Part shown: one piece after another, positions 44,906-53,492 of the stretch
Position numbering within the stretch: position 1 is the stretch's first letter
Layout of the letters: each line of letters starts with the position of its first letter
DNA from: an uncultured Bacteroidia bacterium
GTDB taxonomy: Bacteria; Bacteroidota; Bacteroidia; Bacteroidales; UBA932
Assembly: GCA_902780455.1 (NCBI GenBank)
Contig: CACZFO010000009.1
Span: 1 to 60,563, forward strand
Direction of reading: 5' to 3'
DNA length: 60,563 nucleotides
The notes under the pieces: generated by a model
Database searches by the model: none
Seen by the model: the letters and a program-made list of their open reading frames with translations, nothing else
What the model was told of the DNA's origin: nothing
Made by a program: the position numbers and the translations under genes

Positions 44906-46873
44906 ATGGGAAAACTGATTAAATCCTTTTCCGGCAGGCTTATCAGGATTATCATGGCGATATTCCTGGTTTCGATGGCTGTTGCATCCTTATTGGCCTT
45001 TACCATAACTACTACCGGTGTCTATTCTTCCATGAAGGAGCACTACGTAGATGCTATCGGATACATCAGCCGTTATATCACATCTAATCTGGAAAAGGTT
45101 GAGATTTCTGCAGTTAACGTGGCCGATGAGGTGCAGTGGTACATCAATTCCCCGGACGACATAATAAAGACGCTGGCCTCCGAGATAGAGATGAACAAGA
45201 ACCTCACGGGGTGCGGTATCGGCTTTATTCCTGATTATTATCCGTCTAAAGGAAAGTGGTTTGAACCATACGCCCAGATCATAGACGGTAAACCCCATGT
45301 TGCAGATATCGGTTCATCCCAGCATGATTACCATAAGGCAGAATGGTTTGTCTCTGGCCTGGCTTCCAAAGGCGGAAGCTGGACCAGCCCTTATCTGGAC
45401 AAGGAGGGGGCCGGAACCTTGCTCTGCACTTACACTCTGCCGATTACTGATACCAAGGGAGTTCTGGCCGGCGTCTTTGGAGCTGACATATCCCTGGAAT
45501 GGCTGGCAAACATCCTTCATGACATTGATGTCAACGAGAACGAGATAGGTTTCCTGCCTTCTGGCTTATCTGCCCTGGACCAGGGAATCTACAGTTTCAT
45601 CCTGGGGCCTGAGGGAGAATTCATAGCCCATCCTGACAAGGAACGCTACCTTGGAAAGCATAACTTTTTTGAATATGCCGAGCCCGGCAAGTCTGACAAG
45701 TACACCAGACTCGGCCGTGCCATGTGCGCCGGTAAGAGCGGCGATGAGATAGTCAGGATGGATGGGCGCAAGTACAGTGTCTTTTATGCTCCCGTTTCAG
45801 ATACGGGATGGTCCATGGCCATAGCAGTTCCTGTCAGGAGCCTTCTCGGACCGGCCCTTGTGCTGGGATCTCTCATCCTAATCCTGATGCTTATCGGACT
45901 CCTTTCCGTTTATACCATATGCAGCCGGGCAATCAGGAGGTTTACCAAACCTCTTGTGCAGCTTGCCGGTTCCGCCACCGAGGTTGCCCACGGCAAGTTT
46001 GACACCAAGCTACCTGAAATCAGCAGCGAGGATGAGATACGTCTTCTTCGCGATTCCTTTGACAACATGCAGCATTCTCTCTCCAAGTACATTGCAGACC
46101 TCACCGAAACCACGGCCCAGAAGGCTTCAATGGAAAACGAGCTGGATGTAGCAAGGAACATACAGATGTCCATGCTTCCGATGACCTGGCCCGCTTTCCC
46201 GGACAGGAGCGACATAGACATCTGGGGCGGCATCACTCCTGCCAAGGCGGTAGGGGGAGACCTCTTTGATTTCTGCCTGAGGGAGAACAAGCTCTTCTTC
46301 TGCATCGGCGATGTTTCCGGAAAAGGCGTTCCGGCTTCCCTGGTGATGGCTGTCATCAGTTCCATGTTCCGCACCCTTTCTGCATCGGGAGATGCTCCGG
46401 ATAAGCTTATTACCGTTATAAACGATTCTGTATCAGACCGCAATGATAACCTGATGTTTGTCACTTTCTTTGTTGGTGAGCTGGATCTCCAAACCGGAGA
46501 CCTCAAGTACTGCAATGCCGGCCATAACGCTCCTATAGTGCTCAAGGACGGGGTGCAAAAGATGCTGGAGGCGGATGCAAATATTCCGGTAGGGGTGAAA
46601 TCGGGTTGGAACTACTCTCTCCAGCAGGCCAAACTGTCTTCCGGAAGCTCACTCTTCCTCTATACCGACGGGCTCACGGAGGCTACCCGTGCAGACGGCA
46701 CTTTGTTCGGCGAAGAAAGGATATTCTCAAGCCTTGCCAGCCTGAAGGCTTCCTCCTCATCCAGGGACATCAGCGAGTACATGAAATCCAAGGTGCGGGA
46801 ATTCGTAGGAGAAGCCGAGCAGAGCGACGATCTTACCATTCTTGTCATAAAGGCTTTATATACAAATAAATAG
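44906..46873 (+). CDS. Membrane sensor SpoIIE/RsbU-type serine phosphatase
   Basis: 655 aa. Membrane helix at about 15-36, a periplasmic dCache-like sensor (about 40-310, with FVSGLASKGGSWTSPY), a second helix (about 315-338), a HAMP domain (about 340-395), and a C-terminal PP2C-type SpoIIE phosphatase with GGDLFDF, GDVSGKGVPAS and a final SDDLT. It would dephosphorylate an anti-anti-sigma or similar protein in response to an external signal. The immediate downstream small gene may be part of the same pathway. Confidence 0.92.
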   Translation: MGKLIKSFSGRLIRIIMAIFLVSMAVASLLAFTITTTGVYSSMKEHYVDAIGYISRYITSNLEKVEISAVNVADEVQWYINSPDDIIKTLASEIEMNKNLTGCGIGFIPDYYPSKGKWFEPYAQIIDGKPHVADIGSSQHDYHKAEWFVSGLASKGGSWTSPYLDKEGAGTLLCTYTLPITDTKGVLAGVFGADISLEWLANILHDIDVNENEIGFLPSGLSALDQGIYSFILGPEGEFIAHPDKERYLGKHNFFEYAEPGKSDKYTRLGRAMCAGKSGDEIVRMDGRKYSVFYAPVSDTGWSMAIAVPVRSLLGPALVLGSLILILMLIGLLSVYTICSRAIRRFTKPLVQLAGSATEVAHGKFDTKLPEISSEDEIRLLRDSFDNMQHSLSKYIADLTETTAQKASMENELDVARNIQMSMLPMTWPAFPDRSDIDIWGGITPAKAVGGDLFDFCLRENKLFFCIGDVSGKGVPASLVMAVISSMFRTLSASGDAPDKLITVINDSVSDRNDNLMFVTFFVGELDLQTGDLKYCNAGHNAPIVLKDGVQKMLEADANIPVGVKSGWNYSLQQAKLSSGSSLFLYTDGLTEATRADGTLFGEERIFSSLASLKASSSSRDISEYMKSKVREFVGEAEQSDDLTILVIKALYTNK

Positions 46874-46885
46874 AATTTGATTAAG

Positions 46886-47182
46886 ATGTCAACCCTGAAA
46901 ACCTTCATGATGTCTCTGGCTGCACCTTTGGCCGGTTTTGACTCTGCCCAGTACGTTTTCTACGGAGAGTCTCTCTTGATTTCCATGAAGCGTTTCTTTG
47001 ACCAGTGCAAACTGATGATGAAGGTAGAAGACAAAGAGCTTGAAGTCTACAGCAAACAGCAGGAGTCCATCATGGAGTCAACTTCAAACAGCCAGGAATC
47101 CAATGAAATGAATGAGTTGTTCCAAGAGCTCCAGGACCGTAGAGCAAAGATGCACCAGGCCATACAAGAAGGCAAAAAGTGA
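46886..47182 (+). CDS. Small helical protein, unknown
   Basis: 98 aa from the ATG at 46886 (TTG nine bases upstream is also in frame). Not recognised. An N-terminal mildly hydrophobic stretch (MMSLAAPLAGFDSAQYVFYG) is followed by a Glu/Gln/Ser/Lys-rich helical and probably coiled-coil tail (about 40-98). It lies 12 bp after the SpoIIE phosphatase, and co-transcription suggests a partner of that sensor, but it does not look like a STAS anti-anti-sigma domain. Confidence 0.6.
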   Translation: MSTLKTFMMSLAAPLAGFDSAQYVFYGESLLISMKRFFDQCKLMMKVEDKELEVYSKQQESIMESTSNSQESNEMNELFQELQDRRAKMHQAIQEGKK

Positions 47183-47227
47183 AAAATCTGGTACTTTTTG
47201 TGAAACAATCCGCCTCCTGGTCTGACC

Positions 47228-47235
47228 TATCTTTG
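47228..47235 (+). promoter_or_regulatory. CMD-cupin gene promoter, -7 box
   Basis: TATCTTTG (TAnnTTTG), 28 nt before the ATG at 47264. Confidence 0.65.
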
Positions 47236-47263
47236 TAGGGGACAAATCATCTGAATTCTTAAC

Positions 47264-48373
47264 ATGAAAAGACTTATAATAACTGCCACACTGTCTGCAA
47301 TGACAGCATTGACGGCACTTACAACAACCGTAACGGCACAGGATAAAGATATGGAACTGACTAATAAACAGAAGGCTCTGGTGGCAATAGCTGCCAACGA
47401 GGCCAAAGGGAACATAGAGGCACTTAAGGTGGCTCTGAATGAAGGTTTGGAACAAGGACTTACAGTAAGCGAAGCAAAGGAAGCTCTTTCCCAGCTCTAT
47501 GCCTACACAGGCTTCCCACGTTCCCTGAACGCTCTTGGAGCCTTGCAGCAGGTCATCAAGGAACGTAAGGATTCCGGACTTAAGGTAGAAGAGGGTAAGG
47601 AGGCTGATCCGCTTCCAAAAAGCTACAACGCACTTGAACAAGGAACCAAGGTTCAATCTCAACTGGTTGGTGGTCAGACGTTCACCTACGCATTTGCTCC
47701 TCAGACAGACTATTATCTCAAGGCTCATCTTTTTGGCGATATCTTTGCCAGGAACAACCTTTCTTTTGCAGACCGTGAAATAGTTACCGTTTCTGCCATT
47801 TCCGCTTTGCCGGGCTGTGAACCTCAGCTTATTGCACATGTATCAGGGGCAAGGAATATGGGAGTTTCTGACAATGCCCTGAAGGAAATACCGCAAGTCC
47901 TTGAAGCAAATACTCTTAATGCAGAAGCAGAAAGGCTGCGCGGCGCTCTGGGAACTGTCTTCTGCCAAGCTCATACTCCGGTACAGACTGTTGATTTCTC
48001 CGTCTGGCCTAAGGGTGAGCCTAACACCGCTTATGCCCGGTACTTTGTCGGCAACAGCTATCTGGCCCAGCTGGAAGGCGGTATTGCCAATGTGACATTC
48101 GAGCCCGGGTGCCGCAACAACTGGCACATCCATCACAAGCAGGTGCAGGTTCTGATCTGCGTTGCCGGACGCGGTTGGTACCAGGAGTGGGGGAAGGAGG
48201 CTGTCGCGATGACACCAGGTACGATCATTGCCATTCCAGAGGGCGTCAAGCACTGGCACGGAGCCGCAAAGGACTCTTGGTTCCAGCATCTTACCTATCA
48301 TAAGGATGTGCAGGAAGGAGCATCCAACGAGTGGCTCGAAGCCGTAAGTGACAGTCATTATGACTCATTGTAA
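47264..48373 (+). CDS. Exported carboxymuconolactone-decarboxylase-like protein with C-terminal cupin
   Basis: 369 aa. Signal peptide about 1-25 (ending TVTAQ). Two CMD-like helical domains follow: residues about 30-110 (with AYTGFPRSLNALGALQQV) and about 145-225 (EIVTVSAISALPGCEPQLIAH). Then a cupin barrel (about 275-355) whose metal site has HIH and a later HWH, with Gln in the place of the usual Glu. Two CMD domains plus a cupin in one exported chain is unusual. CMD proteins can be thiol-peroxidase-like, but no CxxC is seen, so activity is open. Starts a two-gene unit. Confidence 0.82.
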   Translation: MKRLIITATLSAMTALTALTTTVTAQDKDMELTNKQKALVAIAANEAKGNIEALKVALNEGLEQGLTVSEAKEALSQLYAYTGFPRSLNALGALQQVIKERKDSGLKVEEGKEADPLPKSYNALEQGTKVQSQLVGGQTFTYAFAPQTDYYLKAHLFGDIFARNNLSFADREIVTVSAISALPGCEPQLIAHVSGARNMGVSDNALKEIPQVLEANTLNAEAERLRGALGTVFCQAHTPVQTVDFSVWPKGEPNTAYARYFVGNSYLAQLEGGIANVTFEPGCRNNWHIHHKQVQVLICVAGRGWYQEWGKEAVAMTPGTIIAIPEGVKHWHGAAKDSWFQHLTYHKDVQEGASNEWLEAVSDSHYDSL

Positions 48374-48387
48374 TTAAAAGCATATAT

Positions 48388-49470
48388 ATGAATATCAGGA
48401 ATTTAATGGCAGTTTGCATTGCAGCGATGATGCTCTTTGCCTGCAAAACAAATGAAGACAACAATATGAATACTCTTAATCTTACCAAGGAATGGGACAA
48501 GACTTTCCCTAAATCTGAAAAGGTGAACCACAACAAGGTTACTTTCCATAATCGTTACGGAATTGAACTGGCGGCAGACATGTATGTGCCAAAGGACGCT
48601 GCCGGCAAGCTTCCGGCCATTGCCGTGAGCGGTCCTTTTGGTGCAGTCAAGGAGCAGTCCAGCGGACTCTATGCCCAGCACATGGCTGAGCGCGGCTTTA
48701 TAACTGTTGCCTTTGATCCTTCTTTTACAGGAGAATCCGGCGGGGAGCCAAGGCGTATGGCTTCTCCGGATATCAATACTGAGGATTTCCTGGCCGCAGT
48801 TGATTTCCTTTCTGCAAATGAAATGGTGGATCCGGAGCGTATCGGGATCATTGGTATATGCGGTTTCGGCGGCATGGCTGTCAACGCCGCAGCTCTTGAC
48901 CCGAGGATTAAAGCCACAGTGGCTTCTACCATGTACGATATGAGCAAGATCAACGTTGAAGGCTACTTTGCCAGCGAGGATACTCCTGCCCAGAGGATGG
49001 AAAAGCGCAAGGCTCTCTCTGCGCAGCGCACCTTGGACTTTAAATCAGGTTCATACAAGAGGGCCGGCGGAGTTGTGGATCCTCTTCCTGAGGATGCTCC
49101 GTGGTTTGTCAAAGACTACCATTCATATTACAAGACTTCCCGCGGCTTCCATGAGCGCAGCGGCAATTCCACAGATGGTTGGAATGTAATCGGTTGCCAG
49201 AGTTTCATGAACCAGCCGTTGCTTGCCTGGGCTTCAGAAATTGAGAATCCGGTTCTCCTGATCCACGGGGAAAGGGCCCACAGCCGCTATTTCAGCGAGT
49301 ATGCCTTTGAGAAAATGACCGGCCGTCATGTTGAGGGTGTGAGCGCCAAGGAGGGTAACAAGGAGCTTATGATCATTCCTGGCGCCTCTCATGTAGACCT
49401 TTATGACGATGTTGCAGGCCTCATTCCTTATGACAAGATTGAATCTTTCTTCAGAGATAATCTCAAATAG
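48388..49470 (+). CDS. Lipoprotein alpha/beta hydrolase
   Basis: 360 aa. Signal peptide with lipobox LFAC (Cys19), so an outer- or inner-membrane lipoprotein. Alpha/beta-hydrolase core with an oxyanion region (SGPFG), a nucleophile-elbow-like GICGFGG near Cys158, and a His in GASHVDLYD near the end. Cys at the usual Ser position resembles dienelactone hydrolases, though the elbow is not a strict GxCxG. 14 bp after the CMD-cupin gene. Substrate unknown. Confidence 0.82.
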   Translation: MNIRNLMAVCIAAMMLFACKTNEDNNMNTLNLTKEWDKTFPKSEKVNHNKVTFHNRYGIELAADMYVPKDAAGKLPAIAVSGPFGAVKEQSSGLYAQHMAERGFITVAFDPSFTGESGGEPRRMASPDINTEDFLAAVDFLSANEMVDPERIGIIGICGFGGMAVNAAALDPRIKATVASTMYDMSKINVEGYFASEDTPAQRMEKRKALSAQRTLDFKSGSYKRAGGVVDPLPEDAPWFVKDYHSYYKTSRGFHERSGNSTDGWNVIGCQSFMNQPLLAWASEIENPVLLIHGERAHSRYFSEYAFEKMTGRHVEGVSAKEGNKELMIIPGASHVDLYDDVAGLIPYDKIESFFRDNLK

Positions 49471-49726
49471 GGGCCTGAATCCAGTGTTTCACTGTGGCTC
49501 ATATAGATGTATATCTATAAATGCAAACTAATTAGGCTGTTTTCTCCCTAAAAATGCTTAAATTAGCACCGACTGTTTGCGGTGCGTTTTAATCGTACAA
49601 TATCCGCCCTGTAAATTATTCCTGGATAGGAATTTTCAGGCCGGATTGTTTCCTTGTCCGTGGTTGCTTTTTCGGGCGAGGAGGCTTTGTATTGATATTA
49701 CACAATGCAGCATAACATAATTATTG
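49471..49726. other. Leader region of the polysaccharide locus
   Basis: 256 bp without a gene, upstream of the surface-glycan cluster. It contains a hairpin GCACCG / CGGTGC (49566-49585) followed by GTTTTAAT, a terminator-like structure, and a short inverted repeat ATTCCT-GGAT-AGGAAT (49618-49633). No TAnnTTTG box was found, so the promoter of the glycan locus is not obvious. Confidence 0.5.
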
Positions 49727-50089
49727 ATGATGAAACAAATAGAACAGCAAACGATAGACTTATATGTCAAGGCAGTTGATTTGGCTAAGTCGAAGGCAGG
49801 GCTCAGCAATCAGGACAAAGTGCTTCTGAACCGGTTCAAAATGCTTTTGCGGAGCGGTGCTACGGAAGATGCTGATAACGAACTGGCCCAGATGGGGAAG
49901 GTGAGGAGGACTACCCTCCATACTATTCGTGAGTTGGCAGAGAGTGTTTTTGAAGATTGGGTTCGGAATCTTGATGTTGATGATACAGAGCGCGAGCGGA
50001 TGCTTTATGAAGGCAGACGACGGGCTGACGTAACGGAAGAGTCTTTGCTCAATCAACTAAAGTATCAGGGGATAATCTTGGAGAATTAA
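49727..50089 (+). CDS. Unknown helical protein at the head of the glycan locus
   Basis: 120 aa (ATG at 49727 or 49730; a TTG at 49724 is also in frame). All-helical, charged, no signal peptide: QTIDLYVKAVDLAKSKAG, VLLNRFKMLLRSG, RTTLHTIRELAE, VTEESLLNQLKYQG. First genes of Bacteroidales capsule loci are often UpxY/UpxZ antitermination regulators; this does not look like either, but the place suggests a regulator. 117 bp before rfbA. Confidence 0.6.
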   Translation: MMKQIEQQTIDLYVKAVDLAKSKAGLSNQDKVLLNRFKMLLRSGATEDADNELAQMGKVRRTTLHTIRELAESVFEDWVRNLDVDDTERERMLYEGRRRADVTEESLLNQLKYQGIILEN

Positions 50090-50206
50090 AGTGTCCTCCG
50101 CTTTTGAATACAAGTGGGAAGACTGTAGAGATAACTGATAGAACTTAAGGAACTGGGCAAGTTCATAGTTCGATATTGCATGCCAAAACTGATTAATAGA
50201 TAACTT

Positions 50207-51145
50207 ATGAAAGGAATAGTACTCGCCGGAGGCTCCGGCACGCGGCTTTACCCTATTACAAAGGGTGTAAGCAAACAGTTGTTGCCAATATATGACAAGC
50301 CTATGGTGTATTATCCCATCAGTGCTTTAATGCTGGCTGGAATCAGGGATATTCTGATAATCTCTACTCCTTATGACCTGCCTGCTTTTAAACACTTGCT
50401 GGGAGATGGCTCGGACTATGGTGTGCATTTCGAGTATGCCGAACAGCCAAGTCCAGATGGTTTGGCTCAGGCATTCATCATTGGTGAGAAGTTTATAGGT
50501 GATGACTGCGCTTGCCTTGTGCTGGGTGATAATATCTTCTATGGTGCAGGATTCACTGGCTTGCTTCGGCAGGCAGTGAAAGATGCCGAGGAGAACAAGA
50601 AAGCCACCGTCTTTGGCTATTGGGTCAGCGATCCCGAACGCTATGGTGTGGCAGAGTTCGACAAGCAAGGCAACTGCCTGAGTATCGAGGAGAAACCGAA
50701 AGAGCCGAAGAGCAACTATGCCATGGTGGGACTCTACTTCTATCCCAACAAAGTGGTGGATGTAGCCAAGCATATCAAGCCCAGCGCAAGAGGGGAGTTG
50801 GAGATTACCACCGTCAATCAGGAGTTCCTGAAGGATGGCGAACTGAAGGTACAGGTCTTTGGCCGTGGTTTCGCTTGGCTCGATACCGGCACCCACGACA
50901 GCCTTGCCGAGGCTTCCACATTCGTGGAGGTCATCGAGAAACGTCAAGGCCTGAAGGTCGCCTGTCTGGAGGGCATCGCCTACCGCAATGGCTGGATTAG
51001 CGAGGAGAAGATGCGCGAGCTGGCCAAGCCGATGCTCAAGAACCAGTACGGACAGTATCTGCTGAAGGTGATTGATGAGATGAAGGAAGAGACAAACTCC
51101 AATTTCTTCCGTGACAAGGGGCTGGAGCGCCAGGAACAGAAATAA
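50207..51145 (+). CDS. rfbA: Glucose-1-phosphate thymidylyltransferase
   Basis: 312 aa. N-terminal nucleotidyltransferase signature [28 protein letters not shown] (residues 5-33 region), with the [10 protein letters not shown] loop and the [11 protein letters not shown] active-site Asp. Makes dTDP-glucose for dTDP-deoxy/amino sugars. Other genes of that route (rfbB dehydratase, a ketoisomerase) are not in the window and must be elsewhere. Codon use and the high-GC 3' part are closer to the next gene than to the core chromosome. Confidence 0.95.
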   Translation: MKGIVLAGGSGTRLYPITKGVSKQLLPIYDKPMVYYPISALMLAGIRDILIISTPYDLPAFKHLLGDGSDYGVHFEYAEQPSPDGLAQAFIIGEKFIGDDCACLVLGDNIFYGAGFTGLLRQAVKDAEENKKATVFGYWVSDPERYGVAEFDKQGNCLSIEEKPKEPKSNYAMVGLYFYPNKVVDVAKHIKPSARGELEITTVNQEFLKDGELKVQVFGRGFAWLDTGTHDSLAEASTFVEVIEKRQGLKVACLEGIAYRNGWISEEKMRELAKPMLKNQYGQYLLKVIDEMKEETNSNFFRDKGLERQEQK

Positions 51146-51160
51146 TAAAGCAAACAAAAT

Positions 51161-52267
51161 ATGAATGATCGTATAACCGTCACCTCGCCGTTGCTTCCCA
51201 ACCTCGACGAGTTTAATGAGATGCTCAAGGAGATTTGGGCAAGTAAGTGGATTACAAACAATGGGCATTTCCATAAGCAGCTGGAGGCAGCAATGGCCGA
51301 GTACCTGAAAGTGCCTTACATCAGCCTGTTCACCAACGGAACCCTGCCGCTGCTCACAGCTCTTCAGGCCTTAAGAATCACCGGCGAAGTCATCACCACC
51401 CCCTACAGCTTCGTGGCCACCACCCACAGCATCTGGTGGAACGGCTGCCGTCCCGTGTTCGTGGATATCGAGGAGAGCACCTGCGGCATCGATCCCGAGA
51501 AGATAGAGGCCGCCATCACGCCCAAGACCACGGCCATTATGCCCGTGCATTGCTACGGCAAGCCGGTGAATATGGATGCCATCCAAGCCATTGCCGACAA
51601 GTATGGCCTGAAGGTCATCTACGATGCCGCCCACGCCTTTGGCGTAGAGGTGAACGGCCAGAGCGTCCTTGCCCGTGGTGATATGTCCACCCTCAGTTTC
51701 CACGCCACCAAGGTGTATAACACCCTCGAAGGCGGTGCGCTGGTTGTGAAAGACGAAGCCACCAAGAAACGTATCGACTACCTGAAGAACTTCGGCTTTG
51801 CCGGAGAGACGGAGGTTGTGGCCCCTGGCATCAACAGTAAGGTGGACGAGGTGCGTGCCGCCTACGGTCTGCTGAACCTTAAGCAGGTAGATGCTGCTAT
51901 TGAGAAGCGTCATCAGGTAGCTATCAAGTACCGCGAAGCCCTGCGCAACGTCCCCGGCATCCGTTTCTTCGACGATATGCCTGGTGTGCGCCACAACTAC
52001 AGCTATTTCCCCATCTTCATCAATGCAGAGGAGTACGGCAAGACTCGCGACCAGCTCTACTTCGAGATGAAGGAGAAGAACGTCCTGGGCCGCCGGTATT
52101 TCTTCCCGCTCATCAGCACGTTCAGCACCTATCGTGGGCTGCCCAGTGCTGCACCGGAGAATCTGCCGGTGGCAACGCGTCTGGCAAACGAAGTTATATG
52201 TCTGCCGATGCACCACGAGTTGAGTGAAGAAGATGTCAATCGAGTCCTTGAAATTGTTGTGAAGTAA
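51161..52267 (+). CDS. DegT/DnrJ/EryC1/StrS-family sugar aminotransferase (FdtB/QdtB-like)
   Basis: 368 aa, fold-type I PLP enzyme. PLP lysine in SFHATKVYNTLEGGA (about residue 188), and FTNGTLPLLTAL and DAAHAFGVE motifs as in the FdtB/QdtB/WecE group. Would put an amino group on a dTDP-4- or 3-keto-6-deoxy-sugar. Its base composition is strikingly GC-rich compared with the genes after it, and Arg codons are mostly CGT/CGC. Stop is 4 bp before the ATP-grasp gene. Confidence 0.9.
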   Translation: MNDRITVTSPLLPNLDEFNEMLKEIWASKWITNNGHFHKQLEAAMAEYLKVPYISLFTNGTLPLLTALQALRITGEVITTPYSFVATTHSIWWNGCRPVFVDIEESTCGIDPEKIEAAITPKTTAIMPVHCYGKPVNMDAIQAIADKYGLKVIYDAAHAFGVEVNGQSVLARGDMSTLSFHATKVYNTLEGGALVVKDEATKKRIDYLKNFGFAGETEVVAPGINSKVDEVRAAYGLLNLKQVDAAIEKRHQVAIKYREALRNVPGIRFFDDMPGVRHNYSYFPIFINAEEYGKTRDQLYFEMKEKNVLGRRYFFPLISTFSTYRGLPSAAPENLPVATRLANEVICLPMHHELSEEDVNRVLEIVVK

Positions 52268-52271
52268 GACA

Positions 52272-53474
52272 ATGCAGAAGAAACTGATGCTCTTAGGCGG
52301 AATCCGATATTTGCTGCCTGCTATCGAGGTCGCTCATAAGTACGGGCACAAAGTTATTACGGTAGATTATTTGCCGAACAACATCGCCCATAAGTATTCC
52401 GACGAATACTATAATGTTAGCATTCTCGATAAAGAAGCAGTCTTGAAGCTTGCTCAGGAATTACAGATTGATGGTATTCTGTCTTATGCTGTTGATCCCG
52501 GAGTGGTTACGGCTGCTTATGTAGCAGAAAAGATGGGGCTGCCATTCAGCTGTTCCTATGATAGTGCCCGAATCCTTCAAGACAAGGCATTGTTCCGCCA
52601 ATATCTTAGTGATAATGGCTTCAATGTTCCTAATGCAAAAGGATATAATAAAGCGGAGGATGCATTAAAAGATGTTGGTTATTTCAATTGGCCTGTAATC
52701 GTAAAGCCGGTTGATAGTGCTGGGAGCAAAGGCGTTTCTCGGGTGGACAATCCTAAAGATTTGGGAGCAGCTATTCAATATGCATTAGAAGAATCCCATA
52801 ATGGCCATTTCATTGTTGAGGACTTTTTGGAGAAAGAAGGTCTTTCTTCTGGCTCAGAAAGTTTCTTTGTAGATGGAGAACTGAGATATAACGCTTTCTA
52901 TGACCAGTATTTCGATAAAGAGGCAGTCAATCCCTATACCCCTTCCGCTGAAATATGGCCAACAGACAAGTCGCAAAACGTACAGGATGAAATAAAAACG
53001 GAATTGCAACGGCTTGGCGACTTATTGAAGTTTCGGACAGGTCTGTTCAATATTGAGTGGCGTATTTGTAAAAACGGTAAAGCATATTTGATGGAGGTAT
53101 CGCCAAGAGCAGGAGGAAATCGGTTGGCAGAAATACTGAACTATGCAACCGATGTGGATATTATTGAAGCTGAAGTGTTGAAAGCTATAGGTGAACCTAT
53201 TCCTGAAATACACGAGCCTCAGTATAATGGAGCGTATGCGATTTGGGTGCTTCATAGTAAAAAATCCGGGCAATTCGGCGGATTAAGTATTGATAATGAT
53301 ATTCGCTCTAATATAATAGAACAAGAAACTCGAGTTGTAGAAGGGCAGAGAGTGACAGCATTTAAGGGTGCTAATGACGCAATAGGCACACTCTTTATAA
53401 GAGAGAAAAATCGAGAAATGCTTGACATTTTGTTGAGTAATCTTAAAGACAAGGTCGAGGTTCTTACTTTATAA
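52272..53474 (+). CDS. ATP-grasp ligase (first of three in the locus)
   Basis: 400 aa. N-terminal Rossmann-like domain (LLGGIRYLLPAIEVAHKYGH), ATP-grasp core from about 105 with WPVIVKPVDSAGSKGVSRV (lysine and glycine loop), HFIVEDFLEKEGL and, near 270-285, a metal-binding segment ending in LMEVSPRAGGN. Carbamoyl-phosphate/biotin-carboxylase-like ATP-grasp; forms an acyl-phosphate and joins an amine. In a glycan locus this suggests amidation of a sugar acid or attachment of an amino acid. AT-rich, unlike the gene before it. Confidence 0.87.
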   Translation: MQKKLMLLGGIRYLLPAIEVAHKYGHKVITVDYLPNNIAHKYSDEYYNVSILDKEAVLKLAQELQIDGILSYAVDPGVVTAAYVAEKMGLPFSCSYDSARILQDKALFRQYLSDNGFNVPNAKGYNKAEDALKDVGYFNWPVIVKPVDSAGSKGVSRVDNPKDLGAAIQYALEESHNGHFIVEDFLEKEGLSSGSESFFVDGELRYNAFYDQYFDKEAVNPYTPSAEIWPTDKSQNVQDEIKTELQRLGDLLKFRTGLFNIEWRICKNGKAYLMEVSPRAGGNRLAEILNYATDVDIIEAEVLKAIGEPIPEIHEPQYNGAYAIWVLHSKKSGQFGGLSIDNDIRSNIIEQETRVVEGQRVTAFKGANDAIGTLFIREKNREMLDILLSNLKDKVEVLTL

Positions 53475-53492
53475 CTGATATTCTTTTGTTTT

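Noticed and set aside
47173..47200. Hairpin CAAAAAGT / ACTTTTTG after the small protein gene
   Set aside because: Stem is almost all A-T and overlaps the stop codon; stability is too low to claim a terminator.
49471..49726. Invertible promoter flanked by inverted repeats before the glycan locus
   Set aside because: Only short inverted repeats (6 bp) are seen, no matching long pair and no invertase gene nearby; phase inversion is not supported.
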